Notes: generated from the letters alone by a model not told the origin. Shown: positions 45,422 to 58,072, counted from the stretch's first letter. The stretch: 64,000 nt of DNA from Callorhinus ursinus (GCF_003265705.1 NW_020312775.1:9117055-9181054); one strand, 5' to 3'. A program made the numbers and translations.

Positions 45422-46392
45422 TTTTTATTTTTTATTGTTATGTTAATCACCATATATTACATCATTTGTTTTGGTGTAGTGTTCCATGATTCATTGTTTG
45501 TTCATAACACCCAGTGCTCCATGCAGAATGTGCCCTCTTTAATACCCATCACCAGGCCAACCCATCCCCCCACCCCCCTCCCCTCTAGAACCCTCAGTTT
45601 GTTTTTCAGAGTCCATCATCTCTCCTGGTTCATCTCCCCCTCTGACTTACTCCCCTTCATTCTTCCTCTCCTGCTATCTTCTTCTTTTTCTTTTTTCTTA
45701 AAATATGTTGCGTTATTTGTTTCAGAAGTACAGATCTGTGATTCAACAGTCTTGCACAATTCACAGTGCTCACCATAGCACATACCCTCCCCAATGTCTA
45801 TCACCCAACCACCCCATCCCTCCCACCCCCGACCACTCCAGCAACCCTCAGTTTGTTCCTGAGATTAAGAATTCCTCATATCAGTGAGGTCATATGATAC
45901 ATGTTTTTCTCTGATTGACTTATTTCACTAAGCATAACACCCTCCAGTTCCATCCACATCATTGCAAATGGCAAGATCTCATTCCTTTTGATGGTTGCAT
46001 AATATTCCATTGTGTATATATACCACATCTTCTTTATCCATTCATTGGTCGATGGACATCTTGGCTCTTTCCACAGTTTGGCTATTGTGGACATTGCTGC
46101 TATAAACATTGGGGTGCACGTACCCCTTCGGGTCCCTACATTTGTATCTTTGGCGTAAATACCCAGTAGTGCAATTGCTGGATCGAATGGTAGCTCTAAT
46201 TTCAACTGTTTGAGAAACCTCCATATTGTTTTCCAGAGTGGTTGCACCAGCTTGCATTCCCACCAACAGTGTAGGAGGGTTCTCCTTTCTCCACATCCCC
46301 GCCAACATCTGTCGTTCCCTGACTTGTTAATTTTAGCCATTCTGACTGGTGTGAGGTGGTATCTCATTGAGGTTTTGATTTGGATTTCCCTG
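45422..46392 (-). mobile_element. L1-E: 5'-truncated L1, minus strand
   Basis: It holds the full carnivore L1 3' UTR (45422-45875) and the last 163 codons of ORF2 unbroken (45876-46367). The Cys-His knuckle region is visible ([17 protein letters not shown]). The 20-base target duplication attgtttggccagtattttt is at 45402-45421 and 46393-46412 with no mismatch, so it is among the youngest insertions here. Confidence 0.97.
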
Positions 46393-46427
46393 ATTGTTTG
46401 GCCAGTATTTTTAAAAATTTAAATGAG

Positions 46428-48235
46428 GGGGCAGAGCAAGATGGCAGAGGAGTAGGAGACCTGGATTTAGTCTGGTCTCAGGAATTCAGCGGAATAGGGA
46501 TCAAATCATTCTGAACACCTACAAACTCAACAGGAGATCAAAGAAAAGAATAGCAACAATTCTCTGAACAGAAAAGCGACCACTATCTGGAAGGTAGGAC
46601 ATGCGGAGAAGTGAATCCGATGTGATATTCGGGAGGATAGACAGCAGAGGAGGGGGCCTCAGTCAGCCACTTCTGGCAAATGATAGAGCCACGGAGCACA
46701 AAATCGGAACTTTTAGAAGTCGGTTCCACTGAGGGATGTCGCTCCAGTGGCTAAGCAGTTGGTTGAACCCTCGTGGGACAGTGTGGTCTCAGGACCCTCG
46801 GGGTCACAGAAACACTAGGGGTGCCTGAGTGCAGCAGAGCTCCCAGGTATCGGAGCGGGGAAGCTGGCTGCAGAGACAGAGCCGAGGCACAGGCTCTCAG
46901 CTCAGGGTTGCCATAAACCACAGTCAGGCCACTGAGCCTCCAGCAGGGACCCAACGAGCGGCAGATCCAGGGAGACTCCCCTTCCTCCCCTGGGAGGAGT
47001 GACGCAGGAGCACACTGCAGGGATCTGCTGGGTTTGGAGACTTCACACGGGGTCAGGTGCCAGAGCTAGAAACACTCGGTCACAGGCCAGGTGAGCACGG
47101 AGTGCAGCCGGAGACTGGGGAGTCGGGAGTGATCGACTGCTTTTCTCTGGGGGAACACTGAGGAGCAGGGCCCTGAGTTCTCAGCTCCTCTGGGCGGAGA
47201 TTGGGAGGCCACTGTTTTCACTCTCATTCTCCAAAGCTGTACCAAGAGCTTGCAGGGAACAAAAGCTCCAGAGAGCAAACCCGAGCAGATTGCTTAGCCC
47301 AGACCGACAAGTATAGGGCAATTCCGCCTCCAGCAAAGACATTTGGGAACCACGGCAACAGGCCCCTACCACAGAAGATCAGCATGAACAGCCAGCCAAG
47401 ACCAAGTTTACCGATCAATGAGAACGGGAGAACTCCAGCGCTAGGAGAATACTGCAAATAGAATTCATGGCGTTTTTACCATGATTCATTAGTCTTTCAA
47501 AGTTAATTTTTTCAACTGTTTTATTTTTTTGAATTTATCTTTTTCCCTTTTTCAACGAACATCAATCCCTTTTAAAAAAAAAAACATTTTTATTTTTCAT
47601 TTTTAGAGTCATATTCTATCCCTTCATAGTTGTTACCCTTATTTTTGGCATATATATATAAGTTGTTCTCTCTTTAAAATTTTGAGATGCAGTTTCTTCT
47701 AACAGATCAAAATATACCCTAAATCACTAGTGTATGGCTTAGTTCTAGTCTCCTGCCTGATCACATTCTCCCTTTTTTTTCATTTTTTTTAAACCTTCAC
47801 ATTCTTTCTTCAAACAACTTCTTATCATCAATTCCTTTTAGAAAATCTTTCATAATTTTCATCTTTACATTCATATTCCATCCCTTCATTGTATCAACCT
47901 TTATTTTGTACACATATAAGTCTTCCTTTCTTTAAAGATTTAGGAGGCACATTCTTCTAACAGACCAAAATACACCAAAAATCTAGTGTGTGGCACTGAT
48001 ATATGCACTAGCCTGATCATATTTGATCATATTCTGTTTTTCTGTTTTGTTCTATTTTTGTTTGTTTTTATCTTTATCTTTTTCTTTTTTTTTCTTTTCT
48101 CTTTCTTTTTTCTTTCTTTCCCTTTCTTTTCCCCTGGTTTCAGGTCTTTTCTGATTTTTTTAGAGTATATTTTCTGGGGACATTGTTAACCTGTTAACAT
48201 TTTGTTCTCTCATTCATCTATTCTCCTCTGGACAA
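46428..48235 (+). promoter_or_regulatory. L1-B 5' UTR (internal promoter region)
   Basis: The first 1.0 kb is GC-richer with scattered CpG (for example near 46590-46700, 47090-47140, 47270-47330). The second 0.8 kb is T-rich with two similar blocks (about 47584-47740 and 47870-48010) each containing a TCATATTC(T/C)ATCCCTTCAT phrase and a TTCTTCTAACAGA(T/C)CAAAATA phrase about 110 bp further on, a roughly 285-bp direct duplication. L1 5' UTRs drive their own Pol II transcription. Confidence 0.82.
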
Positions 48236-49075
48236 AATGACAAGATGAAAAAAATCAACTGAACAAAAAGAACAAGAGGTAGTACCGTCTGTCAGGGACC
48301 TACTCAATACGGACATTAGTACGATGTTGGACCTAGACTTCAGAATCATGATTTTAAAGATACAAGCTGGGCTTGAAAAAAGCATGGAAGTTATTAAAGA
48401 AACCCTTCCTGGAGAAATAAAAGAACTAAAATCTAACAAAGTCGAAATCAAAAAGGCCATTAATGAGGTGAAATAAAAAATGGGGGCACTAACTACTAGG
48501 GTAAATGAGGCAGAAGAGAGAATTAGTGATATAGAAGACCAAATTATGGAAAATAAGGAAGCTGAGAAAAAGAAAGATAAACAACTACTCGATCACAAGG
48601 GCAGAATTTGAGCAATAAGTGATACGATAAGATGAAACAACATAAAAATAATTGGGATCCCAGAAGAAGAAAAAAGAGAGAGGGGAGCAGAAGGTATATT
48701 GGAGCAAATTATAGCAGAGAACTTCCCTAATGTGGGAAAGGAAACAGGCATCAAAATCAGGAGGCAGAGAGAAACCCTCTCAAAATCAATAAAAATAGGT
48801 CAACACCCCGACACCTAATAGTAAAACTTACGAGTCTCAGAGACAAAGAAAAAATCTTGAAAGCACCTCAGGAGAAGAGATATGTAACCTATAATGGTAG
48901 AAACATTAGATTGGCAACAGACCTATCCACAGAGACCTGGCAGGCCAGAACGGACTGGCATGATACCTTCAGAGCAATAAACGAGAAAAATATGCAGCCA
49001 AGAATACTATATCCAGCTAGACTGTCACTGAAAACTGAAGGAGAGATAAAAAGCTTCCAGGAAAAATAAAAACTA
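48236..49075 (+). pseudogene. L1-B ORF1, several stops
   Basis: The frame is readable from about 48263 with a Lys/Glu-rich coiled coil (48340-48590), an RRM-like start (IKIIGIPEEE near 48646) and a C-terminal domain (70-codon open piece 48857-49066, with the LATDLSTETWQAR-type signature). Stops stand at about 48474 and 48609 and further breaks follow. The ATG at 48238 is shut within a few codons. Confidence 0.88.
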
Positions 49076-49213
49076 AAGGAATTTGCAAACACAAAACCAG
49101 CCCTCCAAGAAATATTGAAAGGGGTCCTCTAAGCAAAGAGAGAGCCTAAAAGTAACATAGACCAGAAAGGAACACAGACAATATACAGTAACAGTCACCT
49201 TAAAGGCAATGCA

Positions 49214-52200
49214 ATGGCACTAAATTTATATCTTTCAATAGTTACCCTGAATGTAAATGGGCTAAATGCCCCAATCAAAAGACACCGGCTATCAGATTGG
49301 ATTAAAAAACAAGACGCATTGATATGCTCTCTGCAAGAGACTCATTTTAGACGCAAAGACACCCCCACATTGAAAGTGAGGGAGTGGAAAACCCGTTACC
49401 ATGCTAATGGACACCAAAAGAAAGCTGGGATGGCAATCCTCATACCAGACAAATTAGATTTTAGAACAAAGACTGCAATAAGAGATGAAGAAAGACACTA
49501 TATCCTACTTAAAGGGCCAATACAACAGGAAGATCTAACAATTGTAAATATCTATGCCCCTAACATGGGACCAACAAATTATATAAGGCAATTAATAACA
49601 AAACAAAGAGACACATTGATAACAATACAATAATAGTGGGGGACATTAACAACCCCCTCACTGAAATGGACAGATCATCTAAGCAAAAGATCAACAAGGA
49701 AATAAAGACTTTAAATGGCACACTGGACCAAATGGACTTCACAGACATATTCAGAATATTCCACCCCAAAGCAACAGAAAACACATTCTTCTCTAGTGCC
49801 CATGGAACATTCTGCAGAATAGAACACATCCGAGGTCACAAATCAGGTCTCAACTGGTACCAAATGATTGGGATTATTCCTTGCATAATTTCAGACCACA
49901 ATACTTTGAAACTAGAAGTCAATCACAAGAGGAAAGTTGGAAAGAACTCAAATACATGGAGGCTAAAGAGCATCCTACTAAAGAATGAATGGGTCAACCA
50001 GGAAATTAAAGAAGAATTTTAAAAAATCATGGAAACCAATGAAACTGAAAACACAATTGTTCAAAACCTTTGGGATACAGCAAAGGAAGTCCTAAGAGGA
50101 AAGTATATAGCAATACAAACCTTTCTCAAGAAATAAGAAAGGTCTCAAATACACAACCTAACCCCACACCTAAAGGAGCTGGAGAAAGAACAGCAGATAA
50201 AGCCTAAACCCGGCAAGAAAAGAGAAATAATAAAGATCAGAGCAGAAATCAATGAAATAGAAACCAAAAGAACAGTAGAACCGATCAACAAAACTAGGAG
50301 TTGGTTCTTTGAAAGAATTAACAAGATTGACAAACCCCTGTCCAGACTTATCAATAAGAAAAGAGAAATGACTCAAATAAACAAAATCATGAATGAAAGA
50401 AGAGAGATCACAAGCAACACGAAAGAAATACAAAGAATTATAAGAACATATTATGACCAATTCTATGCCAGCAAATTAAATAACCTGGAGGAAATGGATG
50501 CATTCCTAGAGATATATCAACTACCAAAACTGAACCAGGAAGAAATAGAAAACCTGAACAGACCTATAACCACTAAGGAAATTGAAGCAGTCATCAAAAA
50601 TCTCCCAACAAACAAAAGCCCAGGGCCAGATGGCTTCCTGGGGGAATTCTACCAAACATTCACAGAAGAATTAATACCTATTCTCCTGAAAGTGTTCCAA
50701 AAAATTGAAATGGAAGGAAAACTTCCAAACTCATTTTATGAGTCCACCATTACCTTGATCCCAAAACCAGACAAAGACACCATCGAAAAGGAGAATTACA
50801 GACCAATATCCTTGATGAACATGGATGCAAAAATTGTCACCAAAATACTAGCCAATAGGATCCAAAAGTACATTAAAAGGATTATTCACCATGACCAAGT
50901 GGGATTTATCCCTTGGCTACAAGGATGGTTCAACATCTGCAAATCAATAAACGTGATACAATATATTAACAAAAGAAAGAACAAAAATCATATGATCCTC
51001 TCAATAGGTGCAGAAAAAGCATTTGACAAAGTACAGCATCCTTTCTTGTTCAAAATTCTTCAGAGTATAGGGATAGAGGGTACATACCTCAATATCATAA
51101 AGGCTATCTATGGAAAACCTACAGTGAATATCATTCTCAATGGAGAAAAGCTGAGAGCTTTCCCCCTGAGGTCAGGAATGCGGCAGGGATATCCACTATC
51201 ATCACAGCTATTCAATATAGTATTAGAAGTCTTAGCCACAGCAATTAGACAAAAAAAGAAATCAAAGGCATCCAAATCGGCAAAGAGGAAGTCAAACTCA
51301 CTCTTTGCAGATGATATGATACTTTATGTGGAAAACCCAAAAGAGTCCACCCCAAAAATGCTAGAACTCATACAGGATTTCAGTAAAGTTGCAGGATATA
51401 AGATCAATGCTCAGAAATCAGTGGCATTCCTATACACCAACAACAAGACAGAAAAGATATAAATTAAGGAGTCAATCCCATTTACAATTGCACCCAAAAC
51501 CATAAGATTCCTAGGAATAAATCTAACCAAAGAGGCAAATAATCTGTACTCAGAAAACTATAAAATATTCATGAAAGAATTTGAAGACACAAATAATTGG
51601 AGAAAAGTTCCATGCTCATGGATTGGAAGAACAAACATTGTGAAGATGACAATACTACCTAGAGCAATCTACACATTCAATGCAATCCCCATCAAAATAC
51701 CATCCACTTTTTTCAAAGAAATGGAACAAATAATCCTAAAATTTTATGGAACCAGAAGAGACCCCAAATAGCCATAATTCCGGACTTCCAGCTCTATTCC
51801 AAAGCTGTCATCACCAAGACAGTATGGTAATGGCACAAAAACAGACCCATAGCTCAATGGAACAGAATAGAGAGCCCAGAAACGGACCCTCAACTCTATG
51901 GTCAACTAATCTTTGACAAAGCAGGAAAGAATGTCCAATGGATAAAAGACAGTCTCTTCAGCAAATGGTGTTGGGAAAATTGGACAGCCACATGCAGAAG
52001 AATGAAACTGCACCATTTCCTTACACCACACACAAAAATAGACTCCAAATGGTTGAAAGACCTAAATGTGAGACAGGAGTCCATCAAAATCCTAAAGGAG
52101 AACACAGGCAGCAACCTCTTTGACCTCAGCTGCAGCAACTTCTTTCTAGAAACATCACCAAAGGCAAGGGAAGCAAGGGCAAATATGAACTATTGGGATT

Positions 52201-52978
52201 TCATCAAGATAAAAAGCTTTTGCACAGCAAAAGAAACAGTCCACAAAACCAAAAGACAACCGACAGAATGGGAGAAAATATTTGCAAATGACATATCAGA
52301 TAAAAGGCTAGTATCCAAAATCTATAAAGAACTTATCAAACTCAACACCCAAAGAACAAATAATCCAATCAAGAAATGGGCAGAATATATGAACAGACAT
52401 TTTCCCAAAGAAGACATCCAAATGGCCAACAAACACATGAAAAAGTGCTCAACATTGCTCGGCAACAGGGAAATGCAAATCAAAACCTCAATGAGATACC
52501 ACCTCACACCAGTCAGAATGGCTAAAATTAAGTCAGGAAACCACCGACATTGGCGGGGATGTGGAGAAAGGCGAACCCTCCTACAGTGTTGGTCGGAATG
52601 CAAGCTGGTGCAACCACTCTGGAAAACAGTATGGAGGTTCCTCAAACAGTTGAAAATAGAGCTACCATACGATCCAGCAATTGCATTACTGGGTATTTAC
52701 CACAAAGATAGAAATGTAGGGATCTGAAGGGTACATGCACCTCAATGTTTATAGCAGCAATGTCCACAAAAGCCAAACTGTGGAAAGAGCCAAGATGTCC
52801 ATCGACAGATGAATGGATAAAGAAGATGTTGTATATATACACAATGGAATATTATGCAGCCATCAAAAAGAATGAGATCTTGCCATTTGCAATGACGTGG
52901 ATGGAACTGGAGGTTGTTATGCTGAGTGAAATAAGTCAATCAGAGAAAGACATGTATCATATGACCTCACTGATATGA
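49214..52978 (+). pseudogene. L1-B ORF2 (endonuclease and reverse transcriptase), lightly broken
   Basis: The endonuclease opens at ATG 49214 (NVNGLNAP, QETHF motifs), shifts frame near 49600, and goes on with the SDH motif (about 49897-49905). Stops at 50020 and 50134 precede a 364-codon open stretch (50368-51459) with most of RT, including Phe-Ala-Asp-Asp at about 51304-51315. A stop at 51460-51462, a deletion near 51770, then open stretches 52002-52724 and 52745-52975 with the Cys-rich knuckle (about 52558-52610) complete it. A whole ORF2 has about 1,270-1,280 codons; this spans a similar length. Confidence 0.94.
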
Positions 52979-53470
52979 GGAATTCTTAATCTCAGGAAAC
53001 AAACTGAGGTTTGCTGGAGTGGTGGGTGGTTGGGAGAGATGGGGTGGCTGGGTGATAGACATTGCAGAGGGTATGTGCTATGGTGAGTGCTGTGAATTGT
53101 GCAAGACTGTTGAATCACACATCTGTACCTCTGAAACAAGTAATGCAATATATGTTAAGAAATAAAAAAAGAAAAAGAAGATAGCAGGAGGGGAAAAATG
53201 AAGGGGAGTAAATCAGAGGGGGAGACAAACCATGAGAGAAGATGGACTCTGAAAAACAAACTGAGGGTTCTAGAGGGGAGGGTGGTGGGGGGATGTGTTA
53301 GCCTGGTGATGGGTATTAAAGGGGGCACGTGGAGCACTTGGTGTCATGCACAAACAATGAATCATGGAACACTACATCAAAAACTAATGATGTAATGTAT
53401 GGTGATTAACATAATAAAAATTTAAAGAAAAAAATAAAAAAAGAAAAAATAAATTACTCAAAATGCCAAA
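52979..53470 (+). other. L1-B 3' UTR and double A-rich tail
   Basis: The G-rich 3' UTR (GGGGTGGCTGGGTG, GAGGGGGAG parts) runs to about 53420; its reverse complement is the 45425-45875 sequence. Two A-rich runs (53420-53450 and 53468-53476) are separated by TTACTCAAAATGCC. Confidence 0.9.
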
Positions 53471-53485
53471 AAAAATAAATGAATG

Positions 53486-54215
53486 AAATTATACTGTATT
53501 TTATTTTCTGCCTTGTTTCTTTCAGTAAATATCTCTAAGTTTCTTTTATGCTATTATGTGTAGATGTAGTTCATTCATTTTCAATAATATAAATCTGTGT
53601 AAAATTCTATTAATTGGTATTCAACACTTTATTCACCAGTTATTGTTGATGGATATGTGTATTATTTCCAATTTGCATATATTAGGGACAATGCTATAGT
53701 ATGCATCCTTGTGCATTTATCTAGGTGCATACATGCATAAGTTTGAGGATAAATACCTGGTAGAGAAATTGCTGGATTATGGATTATGTATATGGTCACT
53801 GTTACTAGACATTGCCTAACAATTTTCAAAGTTATTGTGTCAAATAGCATTTTTACTGGCAGTGCATGAGAATCCCTAATGTTCTTTATTTTTGCTAACC
53901 CTTGATGTTCTCCAAATTTTTATTTTTGATTTTGCCAATCTCATAGGCATATAAGTATTATTTCATAGTTTGGAGATTACTTATACAATTGACCACCTTT
54001 TCATGTGTAAATAATTTTTATTTTGTTTTTTTCTTCTGTGAAGTGCTTAAACAAGTTGTACATTTGTTTTCAATTAGATTGCCTGCATTTTTTCCTACTG
54101 ATTTTTCGAAGTTCTTTATATATTCTGTGCATTAGTTCTTTGCTGGTTAAACCTATAGGCAATTTCATTTTCTGCTCTGGCTTGCCTTTTCATTCTCTTT
54201 ACTGTGTATTTTGAT
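53486..54215 (-). repeat. Old L1 (L1M-type) 3' part
   Basis: On the minus strand this is a worn ORF2 C-terminal/3' UTR (phrases such as GAGAAATTGCTGGATTATGG, TTTTGCCAATCTCATAGG, TTCTTTATATATTCTGTGCATTAG). L1-E and L1-B appear to sit at its left side. Confidence 0.7.
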
Positions 54216-54517
54216 GTTCCTATTCTTTTGGATTTGGCCACAGGGAGGCATAAACAAGAACTTGGAATACAGATGGAGAAAGGTTCACTTTTCTTTCTGT
54301 CCTGTACCCTTCCTGATTAATTGCTTAGTTTTTGGCAGTAGCTTTATGTCCCAGTGACAACAACTGTCACTGGGAATCTTCTCCTAAGTTTAACTCTCCT
54401 TTGGCTCTGACAACATTATTTCCTTCTCTTCACTTGCAGCCCTATTGATAGTAACAAATGCCAACTGTTGCTGATCTCTGGATTCTTCACAACACTTTGT
54501 TCATTCTCTCTTTTCTC
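54216..54517. other. Unassigned DNA
   Basis: No gene or named repeat is seen. Confidence 0.4.
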
Positions 54518-54530
54518 ATGAAACTTAATT

Positions 54531-54713
54531 TTTTTTAAAGATTTTATTTATCTATTTTAGAGAGAGAGACAGAGAGATAGCACAAGTGGGAGGGAGAGAG
54601 AGAGAATCTCAAGCAGACTCCACACTGAGCATGGGACCTGATGCAGGGCTTGATCCCAGGATCCTGAGATCAGGACTAGAGCTGAAACCAAGAGTCAGGT
54701 GCTTAAGTCCTTT
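54531..54713 (-). mobile_element. Can-SINE, minus strand, head truncated
   Basis: The tail, GA-rich part and core are present, but the last 30 bases or so of the tRNA-like head are missing after GGTGCTTAAG. Target copies atgaaacttaatt (54518-54530) and atgaattttaatt (54714-54726) match 11 of 13. Confidence 0.9.
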
Positions 54714-54726
54714 ATGAATTTTAATT

Positions 54727-56106
54727 CTATCTTGGTTTTCTTTTTACTTCAAAAAGCATCATTATTATTGAAATCATGGTTTTATAGAGTCAGTAGTTGG
54801 TAAGATTTACCTACATATTTACCATTTTATTTGCCTAGACTTTCCATCTGGATTTAGTCTCCTATTTTGGAATGCATACGTTCTCTCCTACTACTGGGCA
54901 AATATTCCCAGTTTTTCATCAGAAAAATGTCTTTTGCTCATTCTTGTTATTTTTCTAATAGCCCTATGAGATATAATTTATCTACCATAATGTTCACCTG
55001 TTTAAAATGTACAAGTCAGTCATTTTTAGTATATTTATAGAGTTGTACAGCCATTTCTTTGTAATAAAAAACTAGAAATAGCTCAAATGTCTTTCAACAG
55101 GCTCTGGAGGGCCTTGAACCTTGACTCTTGTCCCCCTGTTCTCAAGGCTTTGTGCATTTTCCTCTTTTGACAGATTTCCTCAGAGCAAAAGCACTTTTGT
55201 TTTTTGCCTGTGCTTTGTTTTTATTTCTAAATTCCAGCTCTCACCCAAAGATGGCAGTTTTCTTGATAGCACTTTAATTATTTAACTGTTTTTTGGAAAA
55301 AAAAAAAGCACTTTATCTCATAGTTTTAATTGTTCAAAGCAGGAGGATTAGTCCTAGTAAACCAACTTCATTTCCAGGAGTGACCCATTCTCTCTTGAAC
55401 CCATTTAGGTCAGTCATATGCCTGTTTGCACTCTCCTTTCCACCCTTTCCCCACTCTAACATAAATTGCAAGAGGACCTGTAAACTGCATTTCCCAGACT
55501 CCCTGCCAGCTTGGTTCTCACTGGGGTTAGCCAATGAGAGACATTAGTGGGAGGGTGGATGGTGAGAAGAAAGGAGAAGCCATATATTTCTCCCCACTTT
55601 TCCCTTTCTAAGATAACCTCTCTAGTATCACCTGTGTCTTCTCCATAGCTCCAGGCCCAACTATTCAATGCCTTCTTTTTGTGGCTTCCTTGGTAGCTCC
55701 TGTAGTGGTTTTAGCCTCTGCAGGACTGGACTGTCTTCTAGGATCTGGTTAACACTACTGCCTTCTATTACCCCTTCAGTTCTAGGGGTGGGATAACTGT
55801 GTTTAGGTTGCTTATCTCTGGGTTGCCTTACTGTTTCTCATTAGTTTCCTTAGCTCATTTATCACCAATCCCCTATATTAAATTACCTCAGTTTTAAATA
55901 CTTAGAATAATTTCTCTGTCCTGACTGTACAATCAGTAGTGCTCCATTCAAATCATTCTTTAGCCCCTGTACTCCACTGAAACTCCTGAGAGACTGACTA
56001 TACAAATGGACAATGGCAAGATCATTTTGACAAAAGAACTCTGACCTACAACCTCTATGGCAACCAGTCCAGAAAACCAAACCACAATCTTTGCAGCAAC
56101 TGGCCC
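54727..56106. other. Mostly unassigned; old L1 3' end at 54960-55080
   Basis: The patch AATTTATCTACCATAATGTTCACCTGTTTAAAATGTACAAGTCAGT resembles the 3' end of an old L1. The rest (55100-56106) shows no gene; ORFs of 66-84 codons near 55300-55550 are overlapping and chance-like. Confidence 0.4.
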
Positions 56107-56122
56107 AAAAGAGTCAGGACTT

Positions 56123-56329
56123 GGGGTGCCTAGGTGGCTCAGTCGGTTAAGTATCTGCCTTTGGCTCAGGTCATGATCCCAGGGTCCTAGGATCCAGCAC
56201 TGCATTGGACTCCCTGCTCAGTGGGGAGCCTGCTTCTCCCTCTCCTCCCTGCTCATGCTCTCTCTTGCTATCTCTGTCACTATCTCCGTCTCTGTCTCTC
56301 TCTCAAATAAATAAATAAAATCTTAAAAA
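56123..56329 (+). mobile_element. Can-SINE, plus strand
   Basis: GGGGTGCCTAGGTGGCTCAGTCGG head and consensus core and tail. Target copies aaaagagtcaggactt (56107-56122) and aaaagagtcaagactt (56330-56345) match 15 of 16. Confidence 0.96.
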
Positions 56330-56345
56330 AAAAGAGTCAAGACTT

Positions 56346-56731
56346 GGTCAATGATTGCCAGCTTCTCTGATTTTTGCTCCCCCTTCCAACTCAGACCAAC
56401 CAGAGAAAACAAGGATATCCCAGCAGTTATCTATAGAGCAGATCACTAAGATTTTCCCTAATTCTCAGTATGTAAATAATATATAAGTACTGTTGAACAG
56501 GGAGGAATAAAAGAAAGCAAGTATAAATCCTTGCATTTTTATATATAATCCAAGGCCTATTCAAGAGGAAATATATATATTCAATATATATATATGGAGA
56601 AAAACACCTAAATCACAAGGGTATTATCTCAGCTTCACTCTCATACACATTTAAACAGTGATGAAGTGAGAATCTAATGATGATCCTCAAAGCCAATGAC
56701 TTCTGCTACACTGTTGTTTGAAGCTTCCATA
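56346..56731. other. Unassigned DNA with (AT)n runs
   Basis: (AT)n tracts are at 56570-56595. No gene. Confidence 0.45.
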
Positions 56732-56747
56732 AATAAGGTTGCTAAAT

Positions 56748-56932
56748 GGGGTGCCTGGGTGGCTCAGTCGGTTAAGCATCTGCCCTCAGCTCAGGTCATG
56801 ATCTTGGGGTCCTGGGATAGAGCCTTGCGTTGGGCTCCCTGCCCAGTGGGGAGTCTGCTTCTCCCTCTGCCCCTCCCTCTGCTTGTGCTCTCTATCTCTC
56901 ACTCTCTCAAATAAATAAAATCTTAAGAAAAA
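56748..56932 (+). mobile_element. Can-SINE, plus strand
   Basis: GGGTGCCTGGGTGGCTCAGTCGG head, consensus core, AATAAATAAAATC tail. Target copies aataaggttgctaaatg (56732-56748) and aacaaggttactaaatg (56933-56949) match 15 of 17. Confidence 0.96.
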
Positions 56933-56949
56933 AACAAGGTTACTAAATG

Positions 56950-57539
56950 TCATTGCTTCCCTGTTTCTTTTCTTATTTGCTTTGGGTCTGTCCTTTCATG
57001 AATAATTTACATTTTTCAAATATTGGAAAGGAACAAGGCAAGGACACCACCTGAGAAACTAATCAAAATTAAAACACCACCATGCATGTTAGGATTTTCA
57101 GAAAATAATGGAAACCTGGTTTTATAGCTATACTGAATAGTGTTTGGAAAGTCTCTAGTGTAATGTTTTATTTTATGCACTCTTGTGGGTCCTAGGGTTT
57201 TCTCTAGAAAATCTCTTTCTATACAAAGGAAAATCAAGCACTTTCTCACTGATACCAGAGGACTAAACATCTATGGTTTAGAGGGCTTTATTATTACATG
57301 ATTATGTTTGAGAAATGTGATTTTTAGCTGTAGTTTATCTAAATGATAAAAGTTTGTTAGGGTGCATGAAGAACTAACCTTACCTAAAAGCAGTCTGGAC
57401 TTTGTCATTGGCTACTGGGAGGTTATCTCTAGGTTCCTGATAAGAGTGTCTTTGCTTGCCTATGGCCTATGGCCACTGGAGAGTTTATCACTCTAAGTTA
57501 CATTAGGGGTTTTGGGTCATACAGCCTCAGTTCAGACCA
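56950..57539. other. Unassigned DNA
   Basis: No gene or named repeat is seen. It may include the left part of the LTR-like unit that follows. Confidence 0.35.
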
Positions 57540-57960
57540 CCAGAGGAACTGATGACTAAAGATATTAAGCCCAATGTCTGGAAGGGCTAGAAAATAAAGA
57601 TCAGCTACTTGGGTAGTATGTGATCAAACCCCAATAAAAGCTGCACATCAGAGGCTTGTGTGAGCTTCCTTGGATAGCAAAGTTCTGTGCATATTGTCAC
57701 ACATTATTGCCTGGGAGGAGGTAATACCATCCATACTTGTTTGGGAGAGGACACCTGGAAACTCCTCATTTAAGTCCCTCTTGGTCTCTGCTTCTTAGGT
57801 CTCTTCATTTGGCTGATTTTAACCTTGTAACCTTTCTCTGTAATGATTTATGAATATAACAACTTTCATAATTTTGTGTATCATTTCAACAAATTTTCAA
57901 ACCTGAGTGTAGTTTTGGGGACCCCTTGAACTTACAGAAGTGAGGGTGATCTTGTGGAGG
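57540..57960 (+). repeat. LTR-like repeat
   Basis: CCAATAAAAGCTGCACATCAGAGGC, TGAGCTTCCTTGG, CATATTGTCACACATT and GGAGAGGACACCTGGAA recall a mammal-wide class III (ERVL-type) LTR, with a late TGATTTTAACCTTGTAACC/TTTCTCTGTAATG part. Solo, no internal region. Confidence 0.6.
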
Positions 57961-58072
57961 ACTCTGACCCATTTAACCTCATTCTTGGTTAAAGTCATTG
58001 CAGGTTGTAACCAGGGACTGGAGTTTCATTTCCATCAGACAATTTAGAAACCTGAAAAAGAGATTTTCAGAA

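Larger units (their letters stand above)
46428..53470 (+). mobile_element. L1-B: near full-length LINE-1, plus strand
   Basis: The element starts with GCAGAGCAAGATGGCAGAGGAG and has a CpG-bearing 5' UTR (46428-48235), ORF1 (48236-49075), a 63-bp-class spacer region, ORF2 (49214-52978) and a 3' UTR with A-rich tail. At about 7.0 kb it looks complete. The probable worn target copies aaaatttaaatga (near 46415-46427) and aaaaaataaatga (near 53468-53480) are A/T-rich and not certain. ORF1 has several stops and ORF2 a handful, so it is inactive but much better kept than L1-A or L1-C. Confidence 0.96.

Noticed and set aside
45407..45778. 123-codon plus-strand ORF rich in Pro/Ser
   Set aside because: It is the reverse complement of the L1-E 3' UTR; the same ORF-like stretch recurs in the other L1 3' ends (28403, 36238).
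57998..58072. N-terminal extension of the MED28-like frame
   Set aside because: The in-frame codons before ATG 58073 show no likeness to MED28 and are flanking DNA.
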